Below are positions 24,461 to 33,588 of a stretch of 61,359 nt of DNA, piece after piece. The stretch comes from Treponema sp. UBA4307. GTDB lineage: Bacteria > Spirochaetota > Spirochaetia > Treponematales > Treponemataceae. The position numbers were made by a program, and so were the translations under genes. Below the pieces are notes generated by a model. The model had not been told where the DNA came from. It was given only the letters and a program-made list of their open reading frames with translations, and made no database searches. The stretch spans positions 1 through 61,359 of the forward strand of contig DGUP01000033.1 in NCBI GenBank assembly GCA_002394685.1, written 5' to 3'. Within the stretch, counting starts at the first letter, position 1. Each line of letters opens with the position of its first letter.

Positions 24461-25108
24461 ATGGCTAAACCAAAGACAGAATTTTCTGTTAATCAGAAAG
24501 TTGTATACCCAAGTCAGGGTGTAGGAAAAATCACAGAGATTTTTAAGAAAGACTTCAATGGTAATGAAGTATATTACTACAAGATTTACCTGGAAGTTTC
24601 AGACATGGTTGTTATGGTACCAGTTGATAATTCAAGCCAGCTGGGAATCCGTTCAATTGTTTCCGCAGACAAGGCTAGAAAGGCTCTTGATATGATCACT
24701 GAAGATTTTGAGCCGCCAACATCAGACTGGAAGCTCCGTTATCAGATGAATCTGGACCTTCTTAAAAGTGGTACAATTGAAGATATAGCTTCAATCGTAA
24801 GAAGCCTTTACCAGCGTTCTAAGGTAAAAGAACTTCCTATTCTCGAAAGAAAATTATTTGACAGTGCAAAAAAACTTTTAATAGACGAATTTTCTGAAGC
24901 TCTGGGTATCTCTGAAAAAGAAACAGAAGCTATGCTCCACGCAAAACTGGAACCAATCGGTCAGAAAATTGAAAAGAAATCACCAGTATTTGAAGACGAA
25001 GATGAAGATGAGGACGACTTTGGCGACGAACTTGACGCTGACGAAAAGGACACTTCTTCAGATGACGAAACAGATGGTGACGATGATGATGATGACGATG
25101 AAGATTAA
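24461..25108 (+). CDS. carD: CarD-family RNA polymerase-binding regulator with an acidic tail
   Basis: CarD/CdnL proteins bind the RNA polymerase beta subunit and stabilise open promoter complexes, often at rRNA promoters. Residues about 7-65 form the Tudor-like RNAP-interaction domain (FSVNQKVVYPSQGVGKITEI). A helical C-terminal domain spans about 75-165 (IEDIASIVRSLYQRSKVKELP). The last 40 residues are almost wholly Asp and Glu, which is longer and more acidic than in most CarD proteins and may mimic DNA or tune binding. It is followed 16 nt later by ispDF; carD-ispD adjacency is also seen in actinobacteria. Confidence 0.93.
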   Translation: MAKPKTEFSVNQKVVYPSQGVGKITEIFKKDFNGNEVYYYKIYLEVSDMVVMVPVDNSSQLGIRSIVSADKARKALDMITEDFEPPTSDWKLRYQMNLDLLKSGTIEDIASIVRSLYQRSKVKELPILERKLFDSAKKLLIDEFSEALGISEKETEAMLHAKLEPIGQKIEKKSPVFEDEDEDEDDFGDELDADEKDTSSDDETDGDDDDDDDED

Positions 25109-25124
25109 TTGTCGTTAATAAAAG

Positions 25125-26384
25125 ATGACAGATAAAGCTTCAATTAATCAGTATCAGACAAAAGCCCTTATTATTACTGCTGCAGGTTCTTCTACAAGAA
25201 TGGGCAGCGGGATAAAAAAGGAATTTATAAGTCTTGGTGGATTTGAAAGTGTACTTTCTAAAGCAGCCAAGGCTTTTTTGCTTTCAGAAAAATTTGATTA
25301 TCTTGTAATTACCTGTTCAAAGGGGTTGTGCAAAAAAACAAGTCAGGTTTTGCTTGCTGACCCTCAGGTTCTTTCTCTGATTCAGGCTCAGGGCCCTGAT
25401 TTTCACATTGATTTTATTGAAGGGGCAGAAAGCCGCCAGAAATCAATTTACAATGCCCTGCTTTTTTTAAATAAGGAATTTCAGCTTAACCATATAGATA
25501 ATACTAAGGCCATGGTGCTTATTCACGATGGAGCCAGACCCTTTGTAAGTCCTAATATTATCACCCAGGTAGTTTTTACAGTTGATGAATATGGTGCAGC
25601 CTGCCCAGGAATAAAAGTAACCGATACTCAAAAAAAGATTTCTAATGATTCAACAATTTCCGAACATTTAATTCGTTCTCAACTTTGTGCTGTACAAACT
25701 CCCCAGGGCTTTGTTTTTTCTGAAATCTTTTTATGCCACCAGAAAGCTGATGAAATCCGGCAGAAGGAAAATAAAGAGTTTACTGACGATACAGAAATTT
25801 ATGATTCCTTTCCTGAGTTTACTGGAGGAAAAAAAGTGCATATCACTGAAGGTAGTATTTCCAATAAAAAAATAACTTATCCTTCTGATTTAGATTTTTT
25901 AAAACAGAAGGAAAACAGAGTTGGTCTGGGAAAAGATACCCATAAGCTTGTGGAAGGAAGAAAATTTCTTTTAGGAGGCATTATCATTCCTTTTGAAAAA
26001 GGAGAAGAAGCACATTCTGACGGGGATGTACTTCTTCATGCAATTACAGATGCACTTCTGGGAGCTGCAGGGCTTGGAGATATTGGTTCCTACTTTCCCC
26101 CTGAAGACAACAAATGGAAAGATGCTTCATCAATCAGTCTGCTGCAAAAATGCTGGAGTGATGTTAAAGCAGCCGGCTGGTCTCTGGTAAATCTTGACTG
26201 TGTTGTAGAATGCGAAAAACCTAAACTTCTTCCCTACCGGCAGGAAATTATTTCTTCTGTTGCTTCAATACTTGAAGTTAAATCAGACAAAATATTCGTA
26301 AAAGGAAAAACTGGTGAAAAACTTGACGCTGTAGGTCAGGGACTAGCCGTTAAAGCTGATGTAATTTGTATGCTGGAAAGATGA
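25125..26384 (+). CDS. ispDF: Bifunctional IspD/IspF of the MEP isoprenoid pathway
   Basis: The N-terminal half (about 1-255) is the cytidylyltransferase IspD, with AAGSSTRMGSGIKKEF (19-34), the HDGARPF motif and CAVQTPQGF. The C-terminal half (about 264-419) is the cyclodiphosphate synthase IspF, with GLGKDTHKLVEG (metal ligands Asp and His; DTH instead of the common DVH), AHSDGDVLLHAITDALLGA and GDIGSYFP. It makes CDP-ME and MEcPP for isoprenoids such as undecaprenyl phosphate. The 419 residues are about the sum of the two enzymes. It is coupled to carD with a short gap. Confidence 0.96.
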   Translation: MTDKASINQYQTKALIITAAGSSTRMGSGIKKEFISLGGFESVLSKAAKAFLLSEKFDYLVITCSKGLCKKTSQVLLADPQVLSLIQAQGPDFHIDFIEGAESRQKSIYNALLFLNKEFQLNHIDNTKAMVLIHDGARPFVSPNIITQVVFTVDEYGAACPGIKVTDTQKKISNDSTISEHLIRSQLCAVQTPQGFVFSEIFLCHQKADEIRQKENKEFTDDTEIYDSFPEFTGGKKVHITEGSISNKKITYPSDLDFLKQKENRVGLGKDTHKLVEGRKFLLGGIIIPFEKGEEAHSDGDVLLHAITDALLGAAGLGDIGSYFPPEDNKWKDASSISLLQKCWSDVKAAGWSLVNLDCVVECEKPKLLPYRQEIISSVASILEVKSDKIFVKGKTGEKLDAVGQGLAVKADVICMLER

Positions 26385-26432
26385 TTATAATCACACTTTA
26401 TATTTCATATTTTTAACAAAAGCTTAATTCAT

Positions 26433-26470
26433 AAAAAAAAGGGCCTGCTTCATTTTTGAAACAGACCCTT
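26433..26470 (-). terminator. Terminator of the giant coiled-coil gene
   Basis: On the minus strand, 26470-26457 pairs with 26452-26439 (14 positions, with two wobbles) and is followed by a T-run (26440-26433). The plus-strand fold is poorer because the wobbles become A-C mismatches, so it mainly serves the minus strand. Confidence 0.75.
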
Positions 26471-26486
26471 CTATTTTTAATTCGAA

Positions 26487-29400
26487 TTATTTTCCAAGTT
26501 CAAGAATAAGTTCAACTTCTGAAATTGTCAGTTTCTGAGCCTTGGCAATTTCTTCTACAGTCCAGCCCTTACGCTTAAGGGAAATAACAGCTTCACGCTT
26601 AGATGGTGAGGTTGCATCTGCAGCTGAAGAAGATGAAGTCTTAGTCTTGCTGCCTTCATTCTTAACGAGGCCGCGAAGGATTCTAAGCTGTTCGTCAGCA
26701 TTGTTAGAAAGCTTGGTAAGTCTTTGTTCAGTATCATTAATGCTCTTCTTTGAAGCATTAACTTCATCGATTCTCTTTTCAGTTTCATCGATCAGGTGCT
26801 GCAAAGATGCAATCTTATCTACAGCATCATTGATTCTTCCTGAACTCTTAAGAAGTGTATCGATATTGTGCTGAACTGTTGAAATTTCCTTTGGCATTGA
26901 AGTAACCTGGCGTGAACAGTCCTTTACTTTCTGTTCCAGATCTTTAACGCTTTCAAAAGTCTTATCAACATCAATTGCTACTCTATCAATTGTTTCGCCC
27001 TTCTTTTCAATTCTGTCATACTGAGCCTGAACGCTTGCAAGATTTTCCTGGAAGTTTCTTACAGTAATCTGAATGTTAGTAAGATCATCATTAGCTGCAG
27101 TGAGTTCTGCAATCTTACCGTCCATTGTACTGCTTAAGGCAACCAGCTTGTTGAAATCCTGCTGCATTGTATCAATCTTAGCCTTATCACCGTAGAAAGT
27201 ATTAAGCTTATGTGTAACATCATCATTCATTTCTTCAAGGTTCTTTATCTGATTTGAAAGATCCCTGATCTTATCCTGATAAGTACCAAGCTCGGAGATT
27301 TCCTGCTTAAGCTTACCAATTGATTCATCCAGCTGATTCTTAAGGATATCAGCCTTTTCAAATACATTTGTCTGCTGAACAAACTTGGCAATCTTCTTTG
27401 AGATTTCATTAAGTTCAGATTCAATATCCTTTGTATCATCCTGGAATTTATCCAGCATGTTGTGGTAAATCTTTTTATCTCCGTCAGAAGTTTCCTTAAA
27501 CTCTTTCTTAAGTGCCTTAATTTCTTTTTCAATTTCAGCACTCTGATTGTCAACATACTTCTGAGTATTTGCAATCATTTCGTTATAAGTCTTCTGCAAA
27601 TTTTCCAGAACTTCTGATGAACGGGTTTCATAAGTTTCAACTGCATTCATAGCTTTCTGAGTCATTGCATTTACTTCTGTAAGAACATTGTCCTTTGCAT
27701 CATCTGAAGCTGCTGTAAGTGAAGCAATGTTCTTCTTTGTAGAATCAACAAATTCTACATATACAGCATTGAACTGCTTTTTGCTGTTTTCCAGATCTTC
27801 ATTTACCTGGTTCTTGAAATCTTCAACCTGAGAAATTGTTTCTTCCAGACGATTACTGTTTTCTCTAAGTCTGTCTTCAAAATCCTGCTGGAAGGTTGCA
27901 AGGCTGACATCAATTTCGTTGGCTTTCTGTTCAAGCTCTGCCTTAACATTTTCATTGTAAGCTTCTGTTTCTGCCTGAAGATCATCCTGAGCCTGCTTTG
28001 TTGTATTTGCAAGTTCAATACGATACTGCTCAATGAAATCCTTAAGCTTTGCATTTACGTTGTTAATCTGATCCTGAATTGTATTCTGTCCTGCCTGAAC
28101 TGCAGCACGGAACTTTTCTTCCTGATCAATTGTCTTTGCCTGAACTTCTGCAATACGATTCTTTAAATCAGCCGCATACTGAACTTCAAGGTCACGGCGG
28201 TTCTGTTCATATGTATCTGTAAAGCGTGAAATTCTATCATCAAATTCTGTCTGCCATCTTGAAAGTGAAGCAGTCAAATCGTCTTCACGGGCCTTAAGTC
28301 CTTCAGCAAATGTATCTTCAAACACCTTAAGTTTTTCACTTACTGCACCGTAAGCTTCCTGCTTAAGCTGATCCAGATTCTGTTCAACTGCACCTAAATC
28401 AGCCTGGAGCTGTTCACCCTTGTCACGAAGTTCTGTTTCAAATTCATCCTGTCTCTTTGTAAGGTTATCAGTGTAAAGATCAAAGTCTGAGCTGACCTTC
28501 TTCTGAGCCTGTTCCATAATTTTGCGGAGTGTGTTTTCAAGATTTTCTACATCACTTCCTGCAGAATCAAGGCGGCGGAGACGGTACTCCATTTCCTTCT
28601 TATATGTTTCAAGCTGCTTATCCAGACCTGAAAGGAACTTTGCTTCCTTGGCATCATAATCAGCAGAAATATCCCTCATTGACTTTGCAAGGCTTAAATC
28701 AAACTGAGCCAGCTGTTCTTTCATTGAAGTTGAGAATGAATTGAGCTTTTCAGAAGAAGCCTTTGTTTCTTCTTCAATGCGTTCTGCAGTTGCTGAGGTC
28801 TTTGTAATTGATTCTTCAACTGATTCCCTGATTTCATTTGCCTTGTTTTCAATTTCTGCAAGAGTATCCGTTACCTGCTGCTGAATTGAGTTTACATGGC
28901 GCTGAACATCACTCTTGTATTTTTCAAGGTGAGAGGTTGAAAGTGATGTGTACTTTTCATATGCCTGAACCTGTTCCTGCTCAGCCTTTGCCATTGTCTG
29001 GGCATAAATTGATTCATAGCGGTTTGTAAGTTCGCTTTCCTGCTGGTCAGCACGATCCATTGCATTGTTATAGATTGTGGCAAAACGATTCTTAAGTTCA
29101 ATTTCGTTTTCGTCAATTTTTTCACTTGTAGAGTTAACGAAATTTTCAAAACGTTCTGTAAGATTAGCTTCGTGTTCTTCAGCCTTCTGTTCAGCTGCTT
29201 CATACATGCTTTCAAAACGTTCCCTGACTTCCTGGGTCTGTTCATCAGCTTTTTCAAGAGCTTCCTGGTATACGGTATCAAAGTAGTTCTTAAGTTCAGC
29301 AGACTTTGTAGTAATATCAGTCTTAAGTGCTTCAAGACGATTGATGTTATCTGCAGTTTCTGAGTTAAGGTCTGCGGCAGTCTGCTTTGTTTCTGAATAA

Positions 29401-31127
29401 GACTGATCAATATAAGTTCTTACTTCATCAAAACGGTCACGGGCTTCTGAATCGATTACAGAAGTTCTTTCATTGAGAGTTTCATCAAGACGATTAACTT
29501 CACTGTCAATCTTATCGTCCATGGCTGATGTTTTTTCTGCCAGGTCTGAAGCAAGGTTGTCCACATTACTTTCCAGAGTTGAGTATACGTCTTCTACTCT
29601 TGTATTAATATGGCGTTCAAGTTCATTTACCCTTTCATCAAGCTGGGCATTAAGGGTTGCTGTTCTTTCCTCAATATCCTGAGTGTAGGATTCAGTTGAA
29701 CCCTTGTACTGTTCAATTGCTTCCTGAGTTTCTCTTTCAACTCTGTCTGTAACTTCCTGGAGTCTTGATTCCATTTCATTCTGCAAACCGTCCAGGCGGG
29801 TTGTAAGGTCATTGCTGAGTTCAGAAGTGCGGCTTGCAATTGCAGCAGAATTTCTGGCAAGTTCAGTATTCAGTTCATCACTTCTGTTAATGAGCATAGC
29901 CTGAAGGGTATCAACTCTGTCCTGGAATTCCTGAGAAAGTTCTGTTGCCTTCTGATTAAAGTCACTCTGAAGATTTGAAGTTGTTTCATCAAAAGCAGTA
30001 TTCAGTTCATCAGTCTTTGTCTTGAAATTGTAATCAAGGCTTGATGTTGTTTCATTGAAAGTATCTTCCAGTGAAGAGCTTCTTGTCTTTAAGAGACCTT
30101 CAAGTTCGTCCAGGCGCTGTGTGCTTTCAGATTCAATTGTATCAGCCTGACCAGTCAATTTATTTTCAAGTTCGGTGAGACGGTTATCAAGAGAATATTC
30201 AAGGGCTTCTGAGCGTTCTGCAAGAGCCTGAGAAAAAGCATCTGCCTTTTCACGGAAATCATCATCAAGGGCCTGACCTCTTTCTTCCAGCTGATTAGAG
30301 AACTTTGCATCGCTTTCATCAATTGCCTGCTGAATATTTGCAATTTTTCTGAGAATAAGGGCATTAAGCTGTTCTGTCTGGGCTGAAAGTTCGGTTTTCA
30401 GTTCAGAGTTGCGCTCTTCTGCCTTTGCAATAAGATTGTTATAGGCTTCATCATCCAGAGTTTCTGCACGAACGGCAGCATCGTCCAGGGCATCCCTGAG
30501 CTGATTCTGAATGCTGGTAATAAGTTCGTTGCTTTTCTGAATTGCATCATTTGTAGAATCATCGATTTCCTGAGCACGGTCTTCGTAGCGGTCAAGTAAA
30601 TCTGTTCCAATAGCCTTAAGCTGCTCCGTATTTTTAACGGCAAATTCCTTTGTAACTTCAGGAATTTTCTTTTCAATATAATCAACAGTTTTCTGCTGTG
30701 CATCAAGACGATTATTTAACTTATCAACAATATCAGCCTCTGCCCTTACCTTCTGAAGGTTCTTTTCAACGGCCTGAGACATTTCCATAAGTTCTTTGAT
30801 TGCACCATCGTAAGAAGAAATCTTGTCATCCAGAGCATTGACTCTTTCAATAGGCTGATCCAGAGTTCCCACAAGCTTCTGGAATTCCTCGTGCTGCTGC
30901 TGAAGGCGCTTTACTGCGGCAACAGCCTGAATCTGTTTTGTTTCAAGAGAGCTTTCAAGTACATTCAGCTTATCTGCTTCCTTCTTGAAATACTCGTCAA
31001 AATCAGCCTGACGTTTGTCAGCATACTTTTTAATTTTTTCCATCTGGCTTTCGTTTTTATCAACGAAATGCAAGGTGATAGCTGCAACTAATGCTACAGC
31101 TGCAAGTACGATAGCAATGATTTCCAT
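26487..31127 (-). CDS. Giant membrane-anchored hendecad coiled-coil protein
   Basis: This protein of about 1546 residues has one N-terminal transmembrane helix (IIAIVLAAVALVAAITLHFV) followed by basic residues, so the rest should be cytoplasmic. Nearly all of it is coiled coil. About 28 consecutive 11-residue units (nt 30290-29367, pattern hydrophobic-x-x-R/K-x-x-x-L, such as FQDRVDTLQAM) run into 22-residue units spaced by aromatic residues (to about 28917). The last 35 residues (REAVISLKRKGWTVEEIAKA onward) resemble a helix-turn-helix. It could tether DNA or another partner to the membrane. A GTG four codons upstream is the alternative start; I prefer the ATG with GGGTGGG upstream. The function is not known. 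Confidence 0.85.
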   Translation of the reverse strand: MEIIAIVLAAVALVAAITLHFVDKNESQMEKIKKYADKRQADFDEYFKKEADKLNVLESSLETKQIQAVAAVKRLQQQHEEFQKLVGTLDQPIERVNALDDKISSYDGAIKELMEMSQAVEKNLQKVRAEADIVDKLNNRLDAQQKTVDYIEKKIPEVTKEFAVKNTEQLKAIGTDLLDRYEDRAQEIDDSTNDAIQKSNELITSIQNQLRDALDDAAVRAETLDDEAYNNLIAKAEERNSELKTELSAQTEQLNALILRKIANIQQAIDESDAKFSNQLEERGQALDDDFREKADAFSQALAERSEALEYSLDNRLTELENKLTGQADTIESESTQRLDELEGLLKTRSSSLEDTFNETTSSLDYNFKTKTDELNTAFDETTSNLQSDFNQKATELSQEFQDRVDTLQAMLINRSDELNTELARNSAAIASRTSELSNDLTTRLDGLQNEMESRLQEVTDRVERETQEAIEQYKGSTESYTQDIEERTATLNAQLDERVNELERHINTRVEDVYSTLESNVDNLASDLAEKTSAMDDKIDSEVNRLDETLNERTSVIDSEARDRFDEVRTYIDQSYSETKQTAADLNSETADNINRLEALKTDITTKSAELKNYFDTVYQEALEKADEQTQEVRERFESMYEAAEQKAEEHEANLTERFENFVNSTSEKIDENEIELKNRFATIYNNAMDRADQQESELTNRYESIYAQTMAKAEQEQVQAYEKYTSLSTSHLEKYKSDVQRHVNSIQQQVTDTLAEIENKANEIRESVEESITKTSATAERIEEETKASSEKLNSFSTSMKEQLAQFDLSLAKSMRDISADYDAKEAKFLSGLDKQLETYKKEMEYRLRRLDSAGSDVENLENTLRKIMEQAQKKVSSDFDLYTDNLTKRQDEFETELRDKGEQLQADLGAVEQNLDQLKQEAYGAVSEKLKVFEDTFAEGLKAREDDLTASLSRWQTEFDDRISRFTDTYEQNRRDLEVQYAADLKNRIAEVQAKTIDQEEKFRAAVQAGQNTIQDQINNVNAKLKDFIEQYRIELANTTKQAQDDLQAETEAYNENVKAELEQKANEIDVSLATFQQDFEDRLRENSNRLEETISQVEDFKNQVNEDLENSKKQFNAVYVEFVDSTKKNIASLTAASDDAKDNVLTEVNAMTQKAMNAVETYETRSSEVLENLQKTYNEMIANTQKYVDNQSAEIEKEIKALKKEFKETSDGDKKIYHNMLDKFQDDTKDIESELNEISKKIAKFVQQTNVFEKADILKNQLDESIGKLKQEISELGTYQDKIRDLSNQIKNLEEMNDDVTHKLNTFYGDKAKIDTMQQDFNKLVALSSTMDGKIAELTAANDDLTNIQITVRNFQENLASVQAQYDRIEKKGETIDRVAIDVDKTFESVKDLEQKVKDCSRQVTSMPKEISTVQHNIDTLLKSSGRINDAVDKIASLQHLIDETEKRIDEVNASKKSINDTEQRLTKLSNNADEQLRILRGLVKNEGSKTKTSSSSAADATSPSKREAVISLKRKGWTVEEIAKAQKLTISEVELILELGK
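28917..30290 (-). repeat. 11- and 22-residue protein repeats in the coiled-coil gene
   Basis: The protein register repeats every 11 residues (33 bp) with a hydrophobic residue at the first position for about 28 units, then every 22 residues, with an aromatic residue (F, F, F, F, Y, Y) at six consecutive 22-residue steps. DNA identity between units is low, so this is old structural periodicity rather than recent tandem duplication. Confidence 0.85.
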
Positions 31128-31166
31128 TTTAAATCCCACCCAATTTTAATGTTATATATAACTCTT

Positions 31167-31877
31167 TTATTGTAGCACAATTCTCCGCAATTGGCGATAG
31201 TTACCAAAAGAAAAATCCGATGGAGGATAAGGCCTGTTAAAAAGCTTTCTGAATCCCTTAAGCTTAAATGCAGACTTCATTCCGGCTTTTTTTGCTCCCC
31301 CTACATCGAAAGTTTTACTGTTTCCCACATACAGAATCTGCCATGGTTCCAGCCCCAGTTCCTGTGCAAGGCGCAGATAAGGTACAGTGGAAGGTTTTAA
31401 AACTCCACAGCTTTCTGTTCCCATAACCAGATCACAGATTTTTGTCATTCCCCACACATCCTCCTTCTGTTCAGGAGGAAAATCAGAAAGAATGGCAACT
31501 TTCAGTCCGCTGGCTTTTATTTCATAGATAACCTTAAGGGCATCCGCATAAGGTTCTACGCTGGTATAATATTTCACCAGTCCCTTGTAGCAGATATCTT
31601 CAATCATTCTGCCTGCTTCTTCTGGAGATACATGCATTTTTTCTGCCAGAAGCTGAGACTGTTCATTATAGAAGGATTTTGCAGGATCCTTTTCCTGAGA
31701 AGAATCCAGCCGGGTAAGAGATGCTGCACGACTATGAAGCTCTTTTCTGACTTTACCAAAATTGATAAAGAATTTTAAATTTTTTAAATAGTAAGGCCAA
31801 ACCTTAAGATAGAACCGATGTGTCGGATAAATGGTTCCATCAATATCAAAGGCAACTGCCCGAATTCCTTCCACCAT
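31167..31877 (-). CDS. HAD-superfamily hydrolase
   Basis: This 236-residue cytoplasmic phosphatase-type protein has all four HAD motifs: motif I FDIDGTIYP (nucleophile and acid aspartates), motif II ILSDFPP, motif III lysine in GVLKPS, and motif IV YVGNSKTFDVGGAKKAGM. A helical cap lies between motifs I and II (about residues 20-115). Substrate cannot be told from sequence; relatives dephosphorylate sugar phosphates, phosphoglycolate or nucleotides. It lies 127 nt after the terminated TonB-like operon and 40 nt before the coiled-coil gene on the same strand, so it may share a transcript with the latter. Confidence 0.85.
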   Translation of the reverse strand: MVEGIRAVAFDIDGTIYPTHRFYLKVWPYYLKNLKFFINFGKVRKELHSRAASLTRLDSSQEKDPAKSFYNEQSQLLAEKMHVSPEEAGRMIEDICYKGLVKYYTSVEPYADALKVIYEIKASGLKVAILSDFPPEQKEDVWGMTKICDLVMGTESCGVLKPSTVPYLRLAQELGLEPWQILYVGNSKTFDVGGAKKAGMKSAFKLKGFRKLFNRPYPPSDFSFGNYRQLRRIVLQ

Positions 31878-31964
31878 AGCATGAATTATAATGTGGAAAA
31901 TTTGTAATGTCTATGCTAAAAGTAAAAAGGCCATTTTTTTAACTAAATATTGGAGATTTTTAAC

Positions 31965-31997
31965 AAAAAAAGCCCCGGAAAATAAGCTTCCGGAGCC
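31965..31997 (-). terminator. Terminator of the TonB-like operon
   Basis: On the minus strand, a 9-bp stem (31996-31988 with 31980-31972, one wobble) is followed by a T-run (31971-31965). It lies 8 nt after the TonB-like stop codon. Confidence 0.82.
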
Positions 31998-32004
31998 TTG
32001 TAGA

Positions 32005-33129
32005 TTAGTTTTTCTGAATTGTATAGTTCATAACAGCAGTTCCGCTTTCCCCTTCCGTAAAAAGCCAGGACTGAATCTGACCTGCAATTTCACTTTGAAC
32101 GGCAGGAGGCAGGGCTGCCCCAGGGCTAAAAGTAATACTGGACAGGGTTACTGTTCCTGAAGCGGTTATTCCAAAACGGATTGTTACAGTAACTGTTGAA
32201 GCAATCATTTCGGCTGCTTCCTTAGACAGGGTTATACTCGGACTGGAAGGATATTTAAGCGCACGGAATTTTCCGTTTACATTAAAGCCGCTTCCCTTAT
32301 TTGCTGCATGATCAAAATTGATTGTAGAAGCAGTATCACCGGTATATCTGGTGTCCACTTTTTTGCTGGTCTTTATTTCTTCAAGAGCCTGGCTTGTTGC
32401 TTCTGAAGAATGCTGGCCCCCCTTCTGAGACTGAGAAGAAAGAACCTGGGATTTCTGATTGTCGGAGCTGGAAGAAGCAGCGGTTCCTTCAAAAGATGAA
32501 GCGGAAGAATTAACCTTTGCCTTTTCACTGGTAGAATAATTCTTTTCATTTTCATTTTCCATTTCATCCCAGATATCCTGAGCAGTTTTTTTTGTTTTAG
32601 TTGACTGTGCCTTATTTTCTGAAGGATTTTTATTTTGTATAACTTCAGTCTTCTGGTCCGGAGAAGGATTTACTGCGGACTCAGGCTTTACATTTTCAAT
32701 TCCTTTTTCTGAAGAAGATGGACTGGTCTGAAGAGGCTGAGACGGCTTTGAATTCTCCTGAACAGAATCAATTTGAGAAGGAGCTACAGCAGGAGCACTT
32801 TCTTCCATATTATTTACCGGAATATTGTCAGAGGCAGAGTCTTCTGCAGAAGAACCGGTAGATTGTGCAAGGGAAGAATCTTCAGCAATTTTTTCAGAAG
32901 GACTGTCAGAATCTACAGGTGCAATTTCTTTTTCCTGAGAGGCTTTTTCACCCTGTACAGTTGAAACTTCTTCAACAACAGGAGTTGAAGCCAGATCAAT
33001 TGTAATCTCATTGTAGACAACATGAGGCTTTACATGGATAAAGGCCATGAGCGTAAAAAAGAGGAGCGTAAAAACTATTGTTACTGCCAGAGCTACCAGG
33101 TTGCCCTGCTGATTTACCGTTAATTTCAT
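32005..33129 (-). CDS. TonB-like energy transducer
   Basis: This 374-residue protein has an N-terminal transmembrane anchor (about 12-32), a long Ser/Glu/Pro-rich low-complexity periplasmic spacer (about 50-280), and a C-terminal TonB/TolA-like domain (about 285-374; VTVTIRFGITASGTVTLSSI through QSWLF). TonB proteins carry proton-motive-force energy from ExbB/ExbD to the outer membrane. The spacer is Ser/Glu-rich rather than the classic Pro-Lys repeat. It follows exbD by 6 nt and is last in the operon. TolA-like function is the alternative; no TolB or Pal gene is in the window. Confidence 0.82.
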   Translation of the reverse strand: MKLTVNQQGNLVALAVTIVFTLLFFTLMAFIHVKPHVVYNEITIDLASTPVVEEVSTVQGEKASQEKEIAPVDSDSPSEKIAEDSSLAQSTGSSAEDSASDNIPVNNMEESAPAVAPSQIDSVQENSKPSQPLQTSPSSSEKGIENVKPESAVNPSPDQKTEVIQNKNPSENKAQSTKTKKTAQDIWDEMENENEKNYSTSEKAKVNSSASSFEGTAASSSSDNQKSQVLSSQSQKGGQHSSEATSQALEEIKTSKKVDTRYTGDTASTINFDHAANKGSGFNVNGKFRALKYPSSPSITLSKEAAEMIASTVTVTIRFGITASGTVTLSSITFSPGAALPPAVQSEIAGQIQSWLFTEGESGTAVMNYTIQKN

Positions 33130-33135
33130 TTTTTA

Positions 33136-33555
33136 TCACTTCTCTTTTTTTCTTGAACTGGTTCTTAAACTTACAGAAGAGAAACCATTTTTTCTCAGGG
33201 CATCAAAAATCTGTACAAGGGTACCATTTGTTACTTCGCTGTCAGCATTTATTGTGATTGGAAAATCCAGGCGGCTTCTTCCACCAATATCCAGGGCAGC
33301 AAGCATGGCATCAATGGTTTCGAATGTAGTTTCCTTATCGTTAAGGTACATTGTACCGTCAACTTCAACAGTAATTATTGCACCCGTAGCGTCCCGGCTG
33401 GTTGCAGTAACACTCTGAGGCAGCTTAACATTAATTCCAGGAAGAGATGCAAATGTTGTAGAAACCAGAAAGAATAGAATCAGCTGAAAAATTACATCCA
33501 GCATTGGAGACATGTCAATTCCGGGAGTCTGGTGATTTTTTCTGTTTACTCTCAT
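33136..33555 (-). CDS. exbD: ExbD/TolR-family proton-channel subunit
   Basis: This 139-residue protein has one N-terminal transmembrane helix bearing the essential aspartate (D20 in MSPMLDVIFQLILFF) and a periplasmic domain (about 45-135) of the ExbD/TolR fold. With ExbB it forms the proton-driven motor for the TonB-like protein. The N-terminal peptide RKNHQTPGIDMSPM is the usual cytoplasmic lead-in. It sits between exbB (33-nt gap) and the TonB-like gene (6-nt gap). Confidence 0.93.
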   Translation of the reverse strand: MRVNRKNHQTPGIDMSPMLDVIFQLILFFLVSTTFASLPGINVKLPQSVTATSRDATGAIITVEVDGTMYLNDKETTFETIDAMLAALDIGGRSRLDFPITINADSEVTNGTLVQIFDALRKNGFSSVSLRTSSRKKEK

Positions 33556-33588
33556 AAATTAAACTCCATACAAATACTTAAGGGAAAG

